Positions 53,086 through 62,326 of a DNA stretch of 64,000 nucleotides are shown piece after piece. The DNA is from Deltaproteobacteria bacterium. GTDB taxonomy: Bacteria; Desulfobacterota; GWC2-55-46. Below the pieces are notes generated by a model. That model was not told the DNA's origin. It did no database searches and was given only the letters and a program-made list of their open reading frames with translations. The stretch's first letter is position 1. Every line of letters starts with the position of its first letter. A program made the translations under genes and the position numbers. The DNA lies in contig JABTVA010000012.1 in the NCBI GenBank assembly GCA_015075075.1, forward strand, positions 1 to 64,000, in the 5' to 3' direction.

Positions 53086-53887
53086 ACTTCATGGAGAACA
53101 TATTCGGCTTCAACGCCGTGGTGGCCGTGCTCGACGTCCTCATCGTGGCCTTCGTCCTCTACTGGCTCATGCTCATGTTCAAGGGCACCAGGGCCGAGAG
53201 GATGCTCTGGGGGCTCGGGATAATCGTGACGGTCTACTTCGTCTCCCAGAGGTTCGAGCTCCTGACGCTCCACTGGATACTCTCGAACTTCCTCGGGTCC
53301 ATAGTCATATTCATCATAGTCGGATTCCAGCAGGACATAAGGCGGGCGCTCGTCCCATGGGCAAGCCCTTCAGCACCAGGGACGCAATGACCTCGGACGG
53401 CGCTCTCGACGAGGTGGTCAAGGCCGTTTCGACAATGTCGGAGTCGAGGACCGGCGGCATCATCGTGCTGGAGCGCTCGATAGACCTCACTGACTTCATC
53501 GGCGACGGGGCCGGGCTCGAGGTGGACGCGAAGGTCTCGAAGGAGCTCATCCTTTCGATATTCAACCCGTCATCCCCCATACACGACGGCGCGGTAATGA
53601 TACGGAAGGGCAGGGTGCTCAGGGCCGGGTGCATACTGCCGCTCACCAATAAGGACCTCTCGAAGTCCATGGGCACGAGGCACAGGGCCGCGATAGGCCT
53701 TGCCGAGGAGACGGACGCGGCCATAATAGTCGTCTCCGAGGAGACCGGAGAGGTGACGCTCGCGGTCGAGGACGGCCTTTTCGTGGGGCTCGGGGCCGAG
53801 AAGCTCCTTGACGACCTTAGAAAGCTCTTTGCCGCGGGTTTTGCCGACACCGATGCCATATTCCCCTGGAGGACCGGGGCGAAATGA
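53082..53887 (+). CDS. cdaA: Diadenylate cyclase CdaA, frame broken near 53355
   Basis: Two overlapping frames make one CdaA of about 268 residues. The first gives three TM helices (FNAVVAVLDVLIVAFVLYWL, RMLWGLGIIVTVYFVSQRFE, NFLGSIVIFIIVGFQQDIRR). The second starts at MGKPFSTRDAM and contains the DAC domain: TGGIIVLERSIDLTDFI, NPSSPIHDGAVMIRKGRVL (DGA motif), and MGTRHRAAIGLAEETDAAII (RHR motif). One indel near the CCATGG at 53355 separates them. It makes c-di-AMP at the membrane. The order cdaA-cdaR-glmM is the conserved c-di-AMP module. Confidence 0.93.
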
Positions 53888-54531
53888 GGTCCTTTTTAGC
53901 GTCCAACACGAAGCTCAAGGTACTGGCCCTCGTATTCGCGCTTGCGCTCTGGTTTTTCGTGGCCGGGCAGTCGAGGACCGAGGTGGGCTTCCTGGTGCCG
54001 CTGGGCTTCAAGGGTATACCAAAGGACATGGTCATGACCAGCATGCCGCCGGACGAGCTGGAGGTGAGGGTAACCGGGCCCAAGCTCTTCATAAACAACC
54101 TATCGCCCACCCAGATAACCGCAGAGATAGACTTGAGCGGCGCAAGGGAGGGGCTCAATACCTACCGCATACAGTCCAAGGACATAATAACGCCCATGGG
54201 CGTCGAGGTCCAGAGGCTCCGGCCAAGCTCCATAGAGGTGAAGCTCGAGAAGATGGTCAGGGCAGAGCTGCCCGTAAAGGCGAGGCTCACCGGCAGGCCC
54301 GCGGCCGGGTACAGGGTCGCGGACGTGGCCGTAGCGCCGACGACCGTATCGGTAACGGGCACTGAAAAGGAGATGAGGAAGTTAAAAGAGATAAGCACCA
54401 GGCCCATCGACATCTCCGGGATAGACGCCCCGCTGAGCGTCAAGGTCCAGTTGGACCATGCAGGCCTTGAGCTCCGGAGCCTGAGCGTCGAGAGCGTTGA
54501 AGTGAGAATACTCCCGAGGAAGGAGAGATAG
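53884..54531 (+). CDS. cdaR: YbbR-domain protein CdaR
   Basis: 215 residues. An N-terminal TM anchor (LKVLALVFALALWFFVAGQS) is followed by extracytoplasmic YbbR repeats with the usual pattern: VRVTGPKLFINNLSPTQITA, EIDLSGAREGLNTYRI, LRPSSIEVKLEKMVRAELPV, VAPTTVSVTGTEKEMRKLKE. In Firmicutes CdaR binds and modulates CdaA. The gene overlaps cdaA by four bases and precedes glmM by three. Confidence 0.92.
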   Translation: MRSFLASNTKLKVLALVFALALWFFVAGQSRTEVGFLVPLGFKGIPKDMVMTSMPPDELEVRVTGPKLFINNLSPTQITAEIDLSGAREGLNTYRIQSKDIITPMGVEVQRLRPSSIEVKLEKMVRAELPVKARLTGRPAAGYRVADVAVAPTTVSVTGTEKEMRKLKEISTRPIDISGIDAPLSVKVQLDHAGLELRSLSVESVEVRILPRKER

Positions 54532-54534
54532 CCC

Positions 54535-55893
54535 ATGCAGGCCAGGAAGAGGCTCTTCGGCACCGACGGCGTAAGGGGTGTCGCGAACATCGAGCCAATG
54601 ACCGCCGAGATGGCCCTGCAGCTCGGCAGGGCCATCGCCTACATATTCAAGCAGGAGGCGAGGCGCCACAGGATAGTGGTCGGCAAGGACACCCGGCTCT
54701 CGGGCTACATGATCGAGGGCGCGATGATGGCGGGCATCTGCTCAATGGGGGTGGACGCGCTCATGGTGGGGCCGCTCCCGACCCCGGGCATAGCCTTTCT
54801 CACCTCCAGCATGAGGGCTGACGCGGGTGTGGTCATCTCGGCCTCACACAACCAGTACCAGGACAACGGGATAAAGTTCTTCTCGAGGAGCGGCCTTAAG
54901 CTCCCGGACGAGATGGAGCTTAAGATAGAGGAGTTCATCTTCGAGAACCAGGACCCGAGCCACCGCCCGACGGCGAGCGAGGTCGGCAAGGCATACAGGG
55001 TCGACGACGCGATAGGCCGCTACGTCGTATTCGCCAAGAACACCTTCCCGAAAGAGCTTACGCTCGACGGCCTGAAGATAGCCGTTGACTGCGCGAACGG
55101 GGCCGCGTACAAGGTGGCCCCGGCGGTCTTCTACGAGCTCGGGGCCGAGGTCATACCCCTGGGCGTGAAGCCCGACGGCGAGAACATAAACCGCGACTGC
55201 GGTGCGCTCCACCCGGAGAGGCTCGCGGCAGCGGTGAGGGAGTCGGGGGCGCACGCGGGGTTCGCGCTCGACGGAGACGGCGACAGGTGCATCATGGTCG
55301 ACGAGAAGGGCAATATCCTCGACGGCGACCATATGCTCGCGGTCTCGGCCACGGCCATGCTGAGGGAGGGCTCCCTCAAGGGCAATACGGTAGTCGCCAC
55401 CATAATGAGCAACTCGGGCCTTGAGGAGGCCATAGAGCGGGCCGGTGGCAAGGTCGTAAGGACCTCTGTCGGCGACAGGTACGTTGTCGAGGAGATGCTC
55501 AGGCGCGGCTACAACCTCGGGGGAGAGCAGTCCGGGCATATCGTCCACCTCGACCACACCACGACCGGGGACGGCGTCATCTCGGCCCTGCAGGTCTTGA
55601 AGAGGATGGCCGGGGAGGGAAAGCCGCTTTCCGAACTCGCCTCGGCCATGAAGACCTACCCGCAGATACTCCTCAACGTAAGGGTCAGGGAGAAAAAGGA
55701 CCTGGGCTCCATACCGGCGGTCGCGAAGGCGTTGAAGGCGGTGGAGGAGAAGCTCAGGAACAGGGGCCGTGCGTTCATACGCTACTCCGGCACCGAGCCG
55801 CTCGCTCGGATAACCATAGAGGGCGAGAAAGAGGACGAGATCTCGGTCATGGCCAACGAGCTTGCGGAGCTATTGAAAAAGGAAATAGGCTGA
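54535..55893 (+). CDS. glmM: Phosphoglucosamine mutase
   Basis: 452 residues. Motifs are [13 protein letters not shown], the phosphoserine loop [19 protein letters not shown], the metal site [33 protein letters not shown] for sugar binding, and the phosphate site [12 protein letters not shown]. It converts glucosamine-6-P to glucosamine-1-P for UDP-GlcNAc, and in Firmicutes it also binds and inhibits CdaA. The stop is followed after one base by repeat A5. Confidence 0.97.
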   Translation: MQARKRLFGTDGVRGVANIEPMTAEMALQLGRAIAYIFKQEARRHRIVVGKDTRLSGYMIEGAMMAGICSMGVDALMVGPLPTPGIAFLTSSMRADAGVVISASHNQYQDNGIKFFSRSGLKLPDEMELKIEEFIFENQDPSHRPTASEVGKAYRVDDAIGRYVVFAKNTFPKELTLDGLKIAVDCANGAAYKVAPAVFYELGAEVIPLGVKPDGENINRDCGALHPERLAAAVRESGAHAGFALDGDGDRCIMVDEKGNILDGDHMLAVSATAMLREGSLKGNTVVATIMSNSGLEEAIERAGGKVVRTSVGDRYVVEEMLRRGYNLGGEQSGHIVHLDHTTTGDGVISALQVLKRMAGEGKPLSELASAMKTYPQILLNVRVREKKDLGSIPAVAKALKAVEEKLRNRGRAFIRYSGTEPLARITIEGEKEDEISVMANELAELLKKEIG

Positions 55894-55894
55894 C

Positions 55895-56030
55895 GGCAAC
55901 CTCTAAAATTTGATTTTTTCCCCGGACTCTTTGTCAGGCCGGGAATGCTCACATATTATCATATATGCTCCTTTTTATTCCCGGCCTTCCGGGAAAAGCG
56001 GGAAAAATCTCTAATTTTTAGAGGTTGCCT
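55895..56030. repeat. Family A repeat (A5) after glmM
   Basis: 136 bp, ends GGCAACCTCTAAAATTTG and AATTTTTAGAGGTTGCC, with TTTTTTCCCCGGACTC, the core GCTCACATATTATCATATA and CCTTCCGGGAAAAGCGGG. It is the most complete copy. It lies between glmM and pdxJ. Confidence 0.9.
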
Positions 56031-56071
56031 GAAGCGGAATTTTGAATAAGGCTGGAAGGAGAGTCGTTCTG

Positions 56072-56799
56072 ATGTCGAAGCTTTCTGTGAACGTTGACCA
56101 CGTAGCTACAATAAGGCAGGCGCGGCTCGGAAGCGAGCCGGACCCGGTCGCCGCGGCGGTGATGGCGGAGCTTGCAGGCGCGGACGGCATAACCGTCCAC
56201 CTCCGGGAGGACAGGAGGCACATACAGGACAGGACCTCCGGGTCTTGAGGAAAACGGCAAAGACCGAGCTTAACCTTGAGATGGCGGCAACGAAAGAGAT
56301 GCTCGACATGGCGCTTGAGGTGAAGCCCGAGCTGGTGACGCTCGTCCCGGAGAAGAGGAAGGAGCTTACGACCGAGGGCGGGCTCGACCTTAAGTCGCAC
56401 GCCGAGCACCTTAAAAAGTTCGTGGGTCAGCTCAAGGACGGACGCATAAGGGTGAACCTCTTCATAGACCCCTCGCCCGAGGCCGTAAAGGCCTCTGCCA
56501 GGATCGGCTCCGACGGGGTCGAGCTCCACACGGGCACATACGCCGAAGCCAGGGGGGTGCAGGCAAGGCAGAATGAGATCAGGAGGATACACGTTTCGGC
56601 GGTGCTGTCTGGGAAGCTCGGGCTTAAGGCGCACGCTGGGCACGGCCTCGACTACCTGAACATCCGCGACGTCGCGGCCATAAGGGAGATAGACGGCTTC
56701 GCCATAGGGTTCAGCATCGTCTCCCGCGCGGTATATACCGGCATCGGCGAGGCGGTCCGCGAGATGAAGCGCCTCATAATGGAATCGAGGCCCTGGTAG
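56072..56799 (+). CDS. pdxJ: Pyridoxine 5'-phosphate synthase, one-base deletion near 56236
   Basis: The ATG at 56072 follows GGAAGGAGAG and gives [52 protein letters not shown]. There the run AGGACC lacks one G relative to the expected AGGGACC, and the frame moves. The second part continues [20 protein letters not shown] to [20 protein letters not shown]. With the missing G restored the protein is 242 residues, normal for PdxJ. Active-site features [25 protein letters not shown] and GHGLDY are present. It makes pyridoxine 5'-phosphate in the DXP-dependent B6 route. Confidence 0.95.
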
Positions 56800-56806
56800 T
56801 AAAGCC

Positions 56807-57157
56807 ATGATCCACGGCATTGGCATAGACGCTGTCGAGGTCCCCAGGTTCAAGCGGGCAATGGATAGGTGGGGGGAAAGGCTTACCTCAAGGCTCTTTA
56901 CCGGGCCGGAGCTCGCGTATTCGCTCCGCCTGAGGAGGCCTGAGCGCCACCTTGCCGCTCGGTTCGCCGCCAAGGTGAGCTTCTTCAAGGCCCTCGGAAG
57001 ACCCGTGCCGTGGAGGGACGTTGAGGTCGTAAGGGCCTCGTCCGGCGCGCCCGCCCTTAGCGTAAAGGGGCTATCGGACGGCATGAGGGTCAGCGTTTCC
57101 ATATCGCACGACGGGGACCTGAGCATCGCTGAGACCATAATCGAGAGGGACTCTTGA
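56807..57157 (+). CDS. acpS: Holo-[acyl-carrier-protein] synthase, variant active site
   Basis: 116 residues. The first metal-binding Asp is present in IHGIGIDAVEVPRF. The helix normally reading FAxKEAxxKAL reads RFAAKVSFFKALG here, so the second metal ligand Glu is replaced by Val. The CoA-phosphate SISHDGDLSIA segment is normal. It transfers 4'-phosphopantetheine to ACP. The gene lies seven bases after pdxJ and overlaps the nnr gene, the common pdxJ-acpS-nnr order. The E-to-V change could be real variation or an uncorrected base error. Confidence 0.88.
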   Translation: MIHGIGIDAVEVPRFKRAMDRWGERLTSRLFTGPELAYSLRLRRPERHLAARFAAKVSFFKALGRPVPWRDVEVVRASSGAPALSVKGLSDGMRVSVSISHDGDLSIAETIIERDS

Positions 57158-58701
57158 AGGCCGCCGATTCCGAGACCATACGCAAGGTTGACAAGGCCGC
57201 GCTGGAGAGGTACGGCCTTACAGGTTTGCAGCTCATGGAGAACGCCGGGCGGGGTGTGGCCGAAATCGCGCTGAAGGAGGCCGCTCCGGGCCGGGTTGCC
57301 ATATTCGCCGGAAGAGGGAATAACGGCGGGGATGGCTATGTGGCTGCCAGGCACCTGAGGAACTCGGGGCGCGATGCCGTCGTCTATTCCCTTTGCAGGA
57401 TCGAGGAGCTAAGCGGGGATGCCGCGACGAACGCGTGGGTATGGCGGAAGATGGGAGGCGAGGTACGGGAGGTGCTTTCAAGCGCGGACCTCGATTCAGC
57501 CGCGTCCTCGATAAGGCATTCGGCCATCATCGTCGACGCGATATTCGGGACAGGGCTTAAGACGGAGGTTTCAGGGATACACGCGAGCGCGATAGAGTCC
57601 ATAAACTCTCTCGGGAAAAAGACCATAGCCGTCGACGTCCCCTCAGGCATAGACGCCACTACCGGTAATGTGCTGGGCTCTGCCGTGAGGGCCGACATCA
57701 CGGCCACGATGGCAATGCCCAAGCTCGGGTTGCTCCTGTATCCCGGAAGGACTTACGCGGGAAGGGTGGAGGTAATAGACATAGGGGTGCCGCACGAGCT
57801 CCTGGAGGACGGCGGCATAAGATGGAACGTCCTTACCGGGGCTGATATAAGAAAGACCCTGAGGCCCAGGAGGCCCGAGTCCCATAAGTCAACCCACGGG
57901 CATCTCCTCGTGCTCGCGGGCTCTCCCGGCATGACCGGGGCCGCTTACATGGCGGCTGTCTCCGCCATGCGGGCCGGGGCAGGGCTTGCCACCGTCGGAG
58001 TTCCGGAACGGCTTAACGATATCATAGAGGCAAAGACGACCGAGGTGATGAGCCTGGGGCTTCCGGAGACCCGGGAAGGGACCCTGGGCGGAGTCTCCTT
58101 CGAGGCGATAAAGAAGCTCCTGCCCGGCAAGACCGCCGTCGTGGTCGGCCCCGGGATGAGGAGCTCGGATGAGGCAAGGCGCCTTATAGAGATGCTCCTT
58201 CACGAGGTCAGGGTCCCGGTCGTGATCGACGCCGACGGGCTCAATTCCTTCGGCCCCGGGATAGCCGCCGTCAAGAGAGAGGGCCTGGATATCGTCCTTA
58301 CCCCGCATCCGGGCGAGATGGCAAGGCTGCTCGGGAGGAGCGCGGCTGAGGTCCAGTCCGACAGGATAGGCGCGGCAGAGGAGCTTACGCGCTTAACCGG
58401 CGCAACGGTCGTCTTGAAGGGCGCCGGGACCCTAATAGCCGTCCCCTCGGGCGAGATATTCATAAACCCCACGGGAAACCCGGGGCTTGCTACCGCCGGC
58501 ACAGGCGACGTGCTCGCCGGCATGCTCGGCGGCCTCCTTGCCCAGGGCTACAGCCCGGTCCAGGCCGCGTGCACCGCCTCCTACATCCACGGCCTTGCCG
58601 GCGACGAGGTGAAGAGGGCGCAGGGCGAGCTCGGGATGATGGCGATGGACCTCGTGCCGGAGATCCCCCGGCTCATGAATTCCTTTATAGACCACGCCTG
58701 A
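57154..58701 (+). CDS. nnr: Bifunctional NAD(P)H-hydrate repair enzyme (epimerase/dehydratase)
   Basis: 515 residues from a TTG that overlaps the acpS stop (TTGA). The N-terminal YjeF_N epimerase domain (1-215) has LQLMENAGRGVAEIAL, FAGRGNNGGDGYVAARHL, DAIFGTGLKTEVSG and VDVPSGIDATTGNV. The C-terminal ribokinase-like dehydratase (about 225-510) has GHLLVLAGSPGMTGAAYMAA, VVGPGMRSSDEAR, ADGLNSFG, LTPHPGEMARLLG and NPGLATAGTGDVLAGMLGGL. It repairs hydrated NAD(P)H. The order acpS-nnr-tsaE is common. Confidence 0.96.
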   Translation: MKAADSETIRKVDKAALERYGLTGLQLMENAGRGVAEIALKEAAPGRVAIFAGRGNNGGDGYVAARHLRNSGRDAVVYSLCRIEELSGDAATNAWVWRKMGGEVREVLSSADLDSAASSIRHSAIIVDAIFGTGLKTEVSGIHASAIESINSLGKKTIAVDVPSGIDATTGNVLGSAVRADITATMAMPKLGLLLYPGRTYAGRVEVIDIGVPHELLEDGGIRWNVLTGADIRKTLRPRRPESHKSTHGHLLVLAGSPGMTGAAYMAAVSAMRAGAGLATVGVPERLNDIIEAKTTEVMSLGLPETREGTLGGVSFEAIKKLLPGKTAVVVGPGMRSSDEARRLIEMLLHEVRVPVVIDADGLNSFGPGIAAVKREGLDIVLTPHPGEMARLLGRSAAEVQSDRIGAAEELTRLTGATVVLKGAGTLIAVPSGEIFINPTGNPGLATAGTGDVLAGMLGGLLAQGYSPVQAACTASYIHGLAGDEVKRAQGELGMMAMDLVPEIPRLMNSFIDHA

Positions 58702-59163
58702 ATGGAAGAGGCGTTCACATACCTGACTTCCTCCCCCGAAGAGACGGAGCGCATAGGCGAAGGGCTCGCAGGGAAGCTCGGGGCAGGGGACTGTGTGGCG
58801 CTCACCGGCGAGCTCGGCGGCGGCAAGACCCGTTTCGTAAGGGGCATGGCCAGGGGTCTGGGCGCAAAAGGGGCGGTAAAAAGCCCGAGCTTCACGATAC
58901 TCAACATCTACGAAGGGGGCAGGCTTCCCCTCTACCACATGGACCTCTACAGGATAATGGGAGAGGAGGAGTTCCTTTTCGCGGGGCTCGAGGAATATGT
59001 CCACGGGAAGGGGGTCGCCGTCGTCGAATGGGCCGAGCGCGCGCCCTCGCTCCTCCGTGATTGCAGGATAACGGTCCGGTTCAGGTACGTCTCGGATACC
59101 GAGAGGGAGATCGAGATCAGGATAAAAGACGACGCTGGAAAGCATGAAAAGCCTGTGTTATAA
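58702..59163 (+). CDS. tsaE: tRNA threonylcarbamoyladenosine biosynthesis ATPase TsaE
   Basis: 153 residues. P-loop ALTGELGGGKTRFVRGMARG, then VKSPSFTILNIYEG, the LYHMDLYRI strand with the family His and Asp, and VAVVEWAERAPSLL. TsaE supports TsaB-TsaD in making t6A37 in ANN-reading tRNAs. It begins directly after the nnr stop. The C-terminal 30 residues are charged and poorly conserved. Confidence 0.95.
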   Translation: MEEAFTYLTSSPEETERIGEGLAGKLGAGDCVALTGELGGGKTRFVRGMARGLGAKGAVKSPSFTILNIYEGGRLPLYHMDLYRIMGEEEFLFAGLEEYVHGKGVAVVEWAERAPSLLRDCRITVRFRYVSDTEREIEIRIKDDAGKHEKPVL

Positions 59164-59194
59164 GTGAAAGACTTATATTTTATAGCGGGGGTAT

Positions 59195-60592
59195 TTGAGA
59201 GTGCGAGAGTTCGATATCGTTGTGGTCGGGGCCGGGCCGGGCGGGTATGTCGCGGCAATAAGGGCCGCGCAGCTCGGCGCCAGGACCGCCCTGGTCGAAA
59301 GGGACAGCATCGGCGGCACGTGCCTCAACCGGGGCTGCATACCGACCAAGGCGCTTTATTATTCGGCAAAGGCCCTGGCGGCCTCGAAGCACGCCGCTGA
59401 CTTCGGCGTGAACGTGGGCGAGATATCCTTCGACCTTGCGAAGGCGGTCGAGAGGAAGGACGGGGTTGTAAAGAAGCTCGTCGGAGGGGTCGAGCAGCTC
59501 CTTAAGGGCAACAAGGTCGAGGTCATAAAGGGGAGCGGCTTCCTTGAGTCCGCCGGAAGGGTGAGGGTCGAGAGTAACGGCTCGACCGAGACCATAGCGG
59601 CAAAGTCCGTAATCGTCGCGACCGGCTCGGAGCCGGCCATGATACCGGCCTTCAATATCGACCGGAAAAACGTCCTTACCTCGACCGAGATGCTTGACGT
59701 CAGGAAAGTGCCGGAATCGCTCCTCGTGATAGGCGGGGGCGTCATGGGCTGCGAGTTCGCCACCCTCTTCTCCGCTTTCGGGAGCAGGGTCATGGTAGTC
59801 GAGCTGCTCCCTTCCATACTAACCACCGAGGACAAGATGGTCTCGAGGGTCATCGCCAAGAGGTTCAAGGAGACCGGCGTGAACGTCCTTACCGACGTTC
59901 AGGTCGAGGCTGTCGTCCCCGAGGACGGCTGCGTAAAGACCAGGCTCAAGGACGGGCGCGAGTTCATGACCGAGAAGGTCATGGTCGCCATAGGCCGCTC
60001 GTTCAACTCCTCCGGCATAGGCCTTGACGCCCTGGGCGTGAATATCGAAAAGGGCAGGATAGCGGTGGACGAGCGCATGGAGACGAACGTCAAGGGCGTC
60101 TACGCCATAGGCGACGTTACCGGGAAGATGCTCCTTGCGCACGTGGCCTCTACCCAGGGCATCGTCGCCGTAAACGCCGCGCTCGGCAAGGACGCCAGGA
60201 TGGACTATTCCGTGATACCCGCCGGGATATTCACCGACCCCGAGATAGCGAGCGTGGGTTTAAGGGAAAAGGACGCTGAGGAAAAGGGCATCGAGGTAAG
60301 GGTCGGCAGGTTCCCGTACGCTGCGAGCGGCAAAGCGCTCGGCATGGGCGAGACCGAAGGCTTTGTCCAGATTGTCGCCGACCCGGGGACCGACAAGGTC
60401 TTAGGCTGCTCGATAGTGGGCGCGCACGCGACCGACCTCATAGGAGAGGCCGCGCTTGCCATGAGGGCCGGTGTAACCGTGAAGGAGCTTGCTGAGACCA
60501 TACACGCGCACCCGACCCTTCCCGAGCTTGTGATGGAGGCCGCGGAGGACGTGCACGGCATGGCGATACACAAGATAGGAAGGAAAAGGTAG
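59195..60592 (+). CDS. lpdA: Dihydrolipoyl dehydrogenase
   Basis: 465 residues from a TTG at 59195 (a GTG six bases on is an alternative). FAD-binding FDIVVVGAGPGGYVAAIRAA, the redox disulfide GGTCLNRGCIPTKALYYSA, NAD-binding LLVIGGGVMGCEFATLFSAF, the second FAD motif GVYAIGDVTGKMLLAHVAS, and the His-Glu pair ETIHAHPTLPELVMEA are all present. It reoxidises lipoyl groups of pyruvate/2-oxoacid dehydrogenase or glycine cleavage. No E1/E2 genes are nearby, so the parent complex is not identified. It lies 31 bases after tsaE. Confidence 0.95.
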   Translation: MRVREFDIVVVGAGPGGYVAAIRAAQLGARTALVERDSIGGTCLNRGCIPTKALYYSAKALAASKHAADFGVNVGEISFDLAKAVERKDGVVKKLVGGVEQLLKGNKVEVIKGSGFLESAGRVRVESNGSTETIAAKSVIVATGSEPAMIPAFNIDRKNVLTSTEMLDVRKVPESLLVIGGGVMGCEFATLFSAFGSRVMVVELLPSILTTEDKMVSRVIAKRFKETGVNVLTDVQVEAVVPEDGCVKTRLKDGREFMTEKVMVAIGRSFNSSGIGLDALGVNIEKGRIAVDERMETNVKGVYAIGDVTGKMLLAHVASTQGIVAVNAALGKDARMDYSVIPAGIFTDPEIASVGLREKDAEEKGIEVRVGRFPYAASGKALGMGETEGFVQIVADPGTDKVLGCSIVGAHATDLIGEAALAMRAGVTVKELAETIHAHPTLPELVMEAAEDVHGMAIHKIGRKR

Positions 60593-60611
60593 GCGTAAAA
60601 GGAAGCGGTGA

Positions 60612-60701
60612 GTGTCTTACTGAGCGAAGCGAAGGACTTTGTTTTTAGAATCGGCAAATCACGAGATTCTTCGGTCGCTTGCGCTCCCTCAGAATGACAG
60701 G
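60612..60701. repeat. Family C inverted repeat (C2)
   Basis: GTGTCTTACTGAGCGAAGCG and CGCTCCCTCAGAATGACAGG are the arms, with ACGAGATTCTTCGG inside. The left arm is more diverged than in C1 and C3. It fills the lpdA-lysC gap. Confidence 0.65.
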
Positions 60702-60750
60702 AAATAAAGAAGAAAGCATATCAAAGCACAGACGCATTGAAAGGTAGTTT

Positions 60751-61992
60751 ATGGCCTTGATAGTCCAGAAGTACGGCGGGACGTCGGTAGGCAATGTCGA
60801 GCGCATCAAGAACGTGGCCAGGAGGGCCGCCAAGGCCAGGGGAGAAGGCAACGACGTGGTCGTGGTCCTCTCCGCCATGTCCGGCGAGACCAACAGGCTC
60901 GTGGCCCTCTGCCATGAGGCGAGCGAGTTCCCGATAGGCCGCGAGTACGACGTCGTAATCTCAACCGGCGAGCAGGTCACCATAGGGCTCCTTTCCATCG
61001 TCCTGAAGGAGATGGGCCTCAGGGCCAGGAGCCTAATGGGCCACCAGGTGCCGATTGTGACCGACTCGCAGTTCGGCTCCGCACGAATAGAGTCCATCGA
61101 CGGGACGCGCATAAAGGACGAGCTCGCGAAGGGCTCGATAGTGGTTGTGGCGGGCTTCCAGGGCGTTGACCCGGAGGGCAATATAACGACGCTCGGCAGG
61201 GGCGGCTCGGACACCACCGCCGTCGCGCTCGCCGCGGCATTGAAGGCCGACCTCTGCGAGATATACACCGACGTGGACGGAGTCTACACGACCGACCCCA
61301 ACATCTGCCAGGAGGCCCGGAAATTGAAGAAGGTCTCCTATGACGAGATGCTCGAGATGGCGAGCCTCGGGGCCAAGGTGCTGCAGACCAGGTCCGTCGA
61401 GTTCGCGAAGAAGTACGAGGTCCCGGTGATGGTGAGGTCCTCGTTCAACGATTCAGAGGGCACGCTCGTCTGCAAGGAGGACAAGGAAATGGAAAAAGTG
61501 GTGGTCTCAGGCATCACCTACAACAAGAACGAGGCCAAGATATCAGTCCTCCGGGTGCCGGACAGGCCCGGCATAGCGGCCAAGCTCTTCAGGCCGCTTA
61601 CCGAGGCGGGCATAAACGTCGACGTGATAGTGCAGAACATAAGCCATGACGCGCACACTGACCTGACCTTTACGGTCTCCAAGGAGGACTACAAGAGGGC
61701 CTTGAAGATAGTCGAGGGCACGGCGGCCTCCATCGAGGCCAAGGAGGTCAGGGGGGACACCGGCATAGCCAAGGTCTCGATAGTCGGCGCCGGGATGAGG
61801 AGCCATGCGGGAGTGGCCTCGAAGATGTTCGACGTCATGGCCAACGAGGGCATAAACATACAGATGATATCCACCTCGGAGATAAAGATATCGATAGTGG
61901 TGGACGTGAAGTACACAGAACTTGCGGTAAGGGTCCTCCACGAGGCCTTCGGCCTCGGCAGGGGCGAGGTGACCGAGGAGGCCGGGGCGTAG
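60751..61992 (+). CDS. lysC: Aspartate kinase
   Basis: 413 residues. The kinase domain has [74 protein letters not shown] and [20 protein letters not shown]. Two ACT domains follow from about residue 262 ([56 protein letters not shown]), indicating feedback regulation by lysine and/or threonine. It makes aspartyl phosphate for Lys, Thr, Met and diaminopimelate synthesis. AAAGG precedes the ATG. Confidence 0.96.
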   Translation: MALIVQKYGGTSVGNVERIKNVARRAAKARGEGNDVVVVLSAMSGETNRLVALCHEASEFPIGREYDVVISTGEQVTIGLLSIVLKEMGLRARSLMGHQVPIVTDSQFGSARIESIDGTRIKDELAKGSIVVVAGFQGVDPEGNITTLGRGGSDTTAVALAAALKADLCEIYTDVDGVYTTDPNICQEARKLKKVSYDEMLEMASLGAKVLQTRSVEFAKKYEVPVMVRSSFNDSEGTLVCKEDKEMEKVVVSGITYNKNEAKISVLRVPDRPGIAAKLFRPLTEAGINVDVIVQNISHDAHTDLTFTVSKEDYKRALKIVEGTAASIEAKEVRGDTGIAKVSIVGAGMRSHAGVASKMFDVMANEGINIQMISTSEIKISIVVDVKYTELAVRVLHEAFGLGRGEVTEEAGA

Positions 61993-62144
61993 AGTTTCTT
62001 CAATTCCCCGCGCCTGCGTATCACGCCTTCCCTCGACGGGAGGCCGGGAGAGGGTGAGATAATCGACCCTCCACTCAGTCCCCTCCAGCCTGATTAAACT
62101 TCGGGGAGGGGAGGTCTAACGGGTGGATGAAAAACTGTTTTAGC

Positions 62145-62236
62145 CTGTCATTCTGAGCGAAGCGAAGGATCTCGGCGCTGATAAAATCGGTGAACTACGA
62201 GATTCTTCGTCGCCTTCGGCTCCTCAGAATGACAGC
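62145..62236. repeat. Family C inverted repeat (C3); 61993-62326 gap
   Basis: CTGTCATTCTGAGCGAAGCG and CGGCTCCTCAGAATGACAG form the outer arms, with GGATCTCGGCGC and ACGAGATTCTTCGTCG inside. The gap between lysC and cimA otherwise holds GC-rich sequence with CCTCCACTCAGTCCCCTCC and GGGGAGGGGAGG tracts that can pair, and no gene. Confidence 0.75.
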
Positions 62237-62326
62237 TCTCGGGACTTTTTCAACATCCTGCTAAGGATACCAGGCTGTTTGCGGCGGGGTATCTCAGCAG
62301 CCGCATTTCCATTTGAGAGTATCAAG

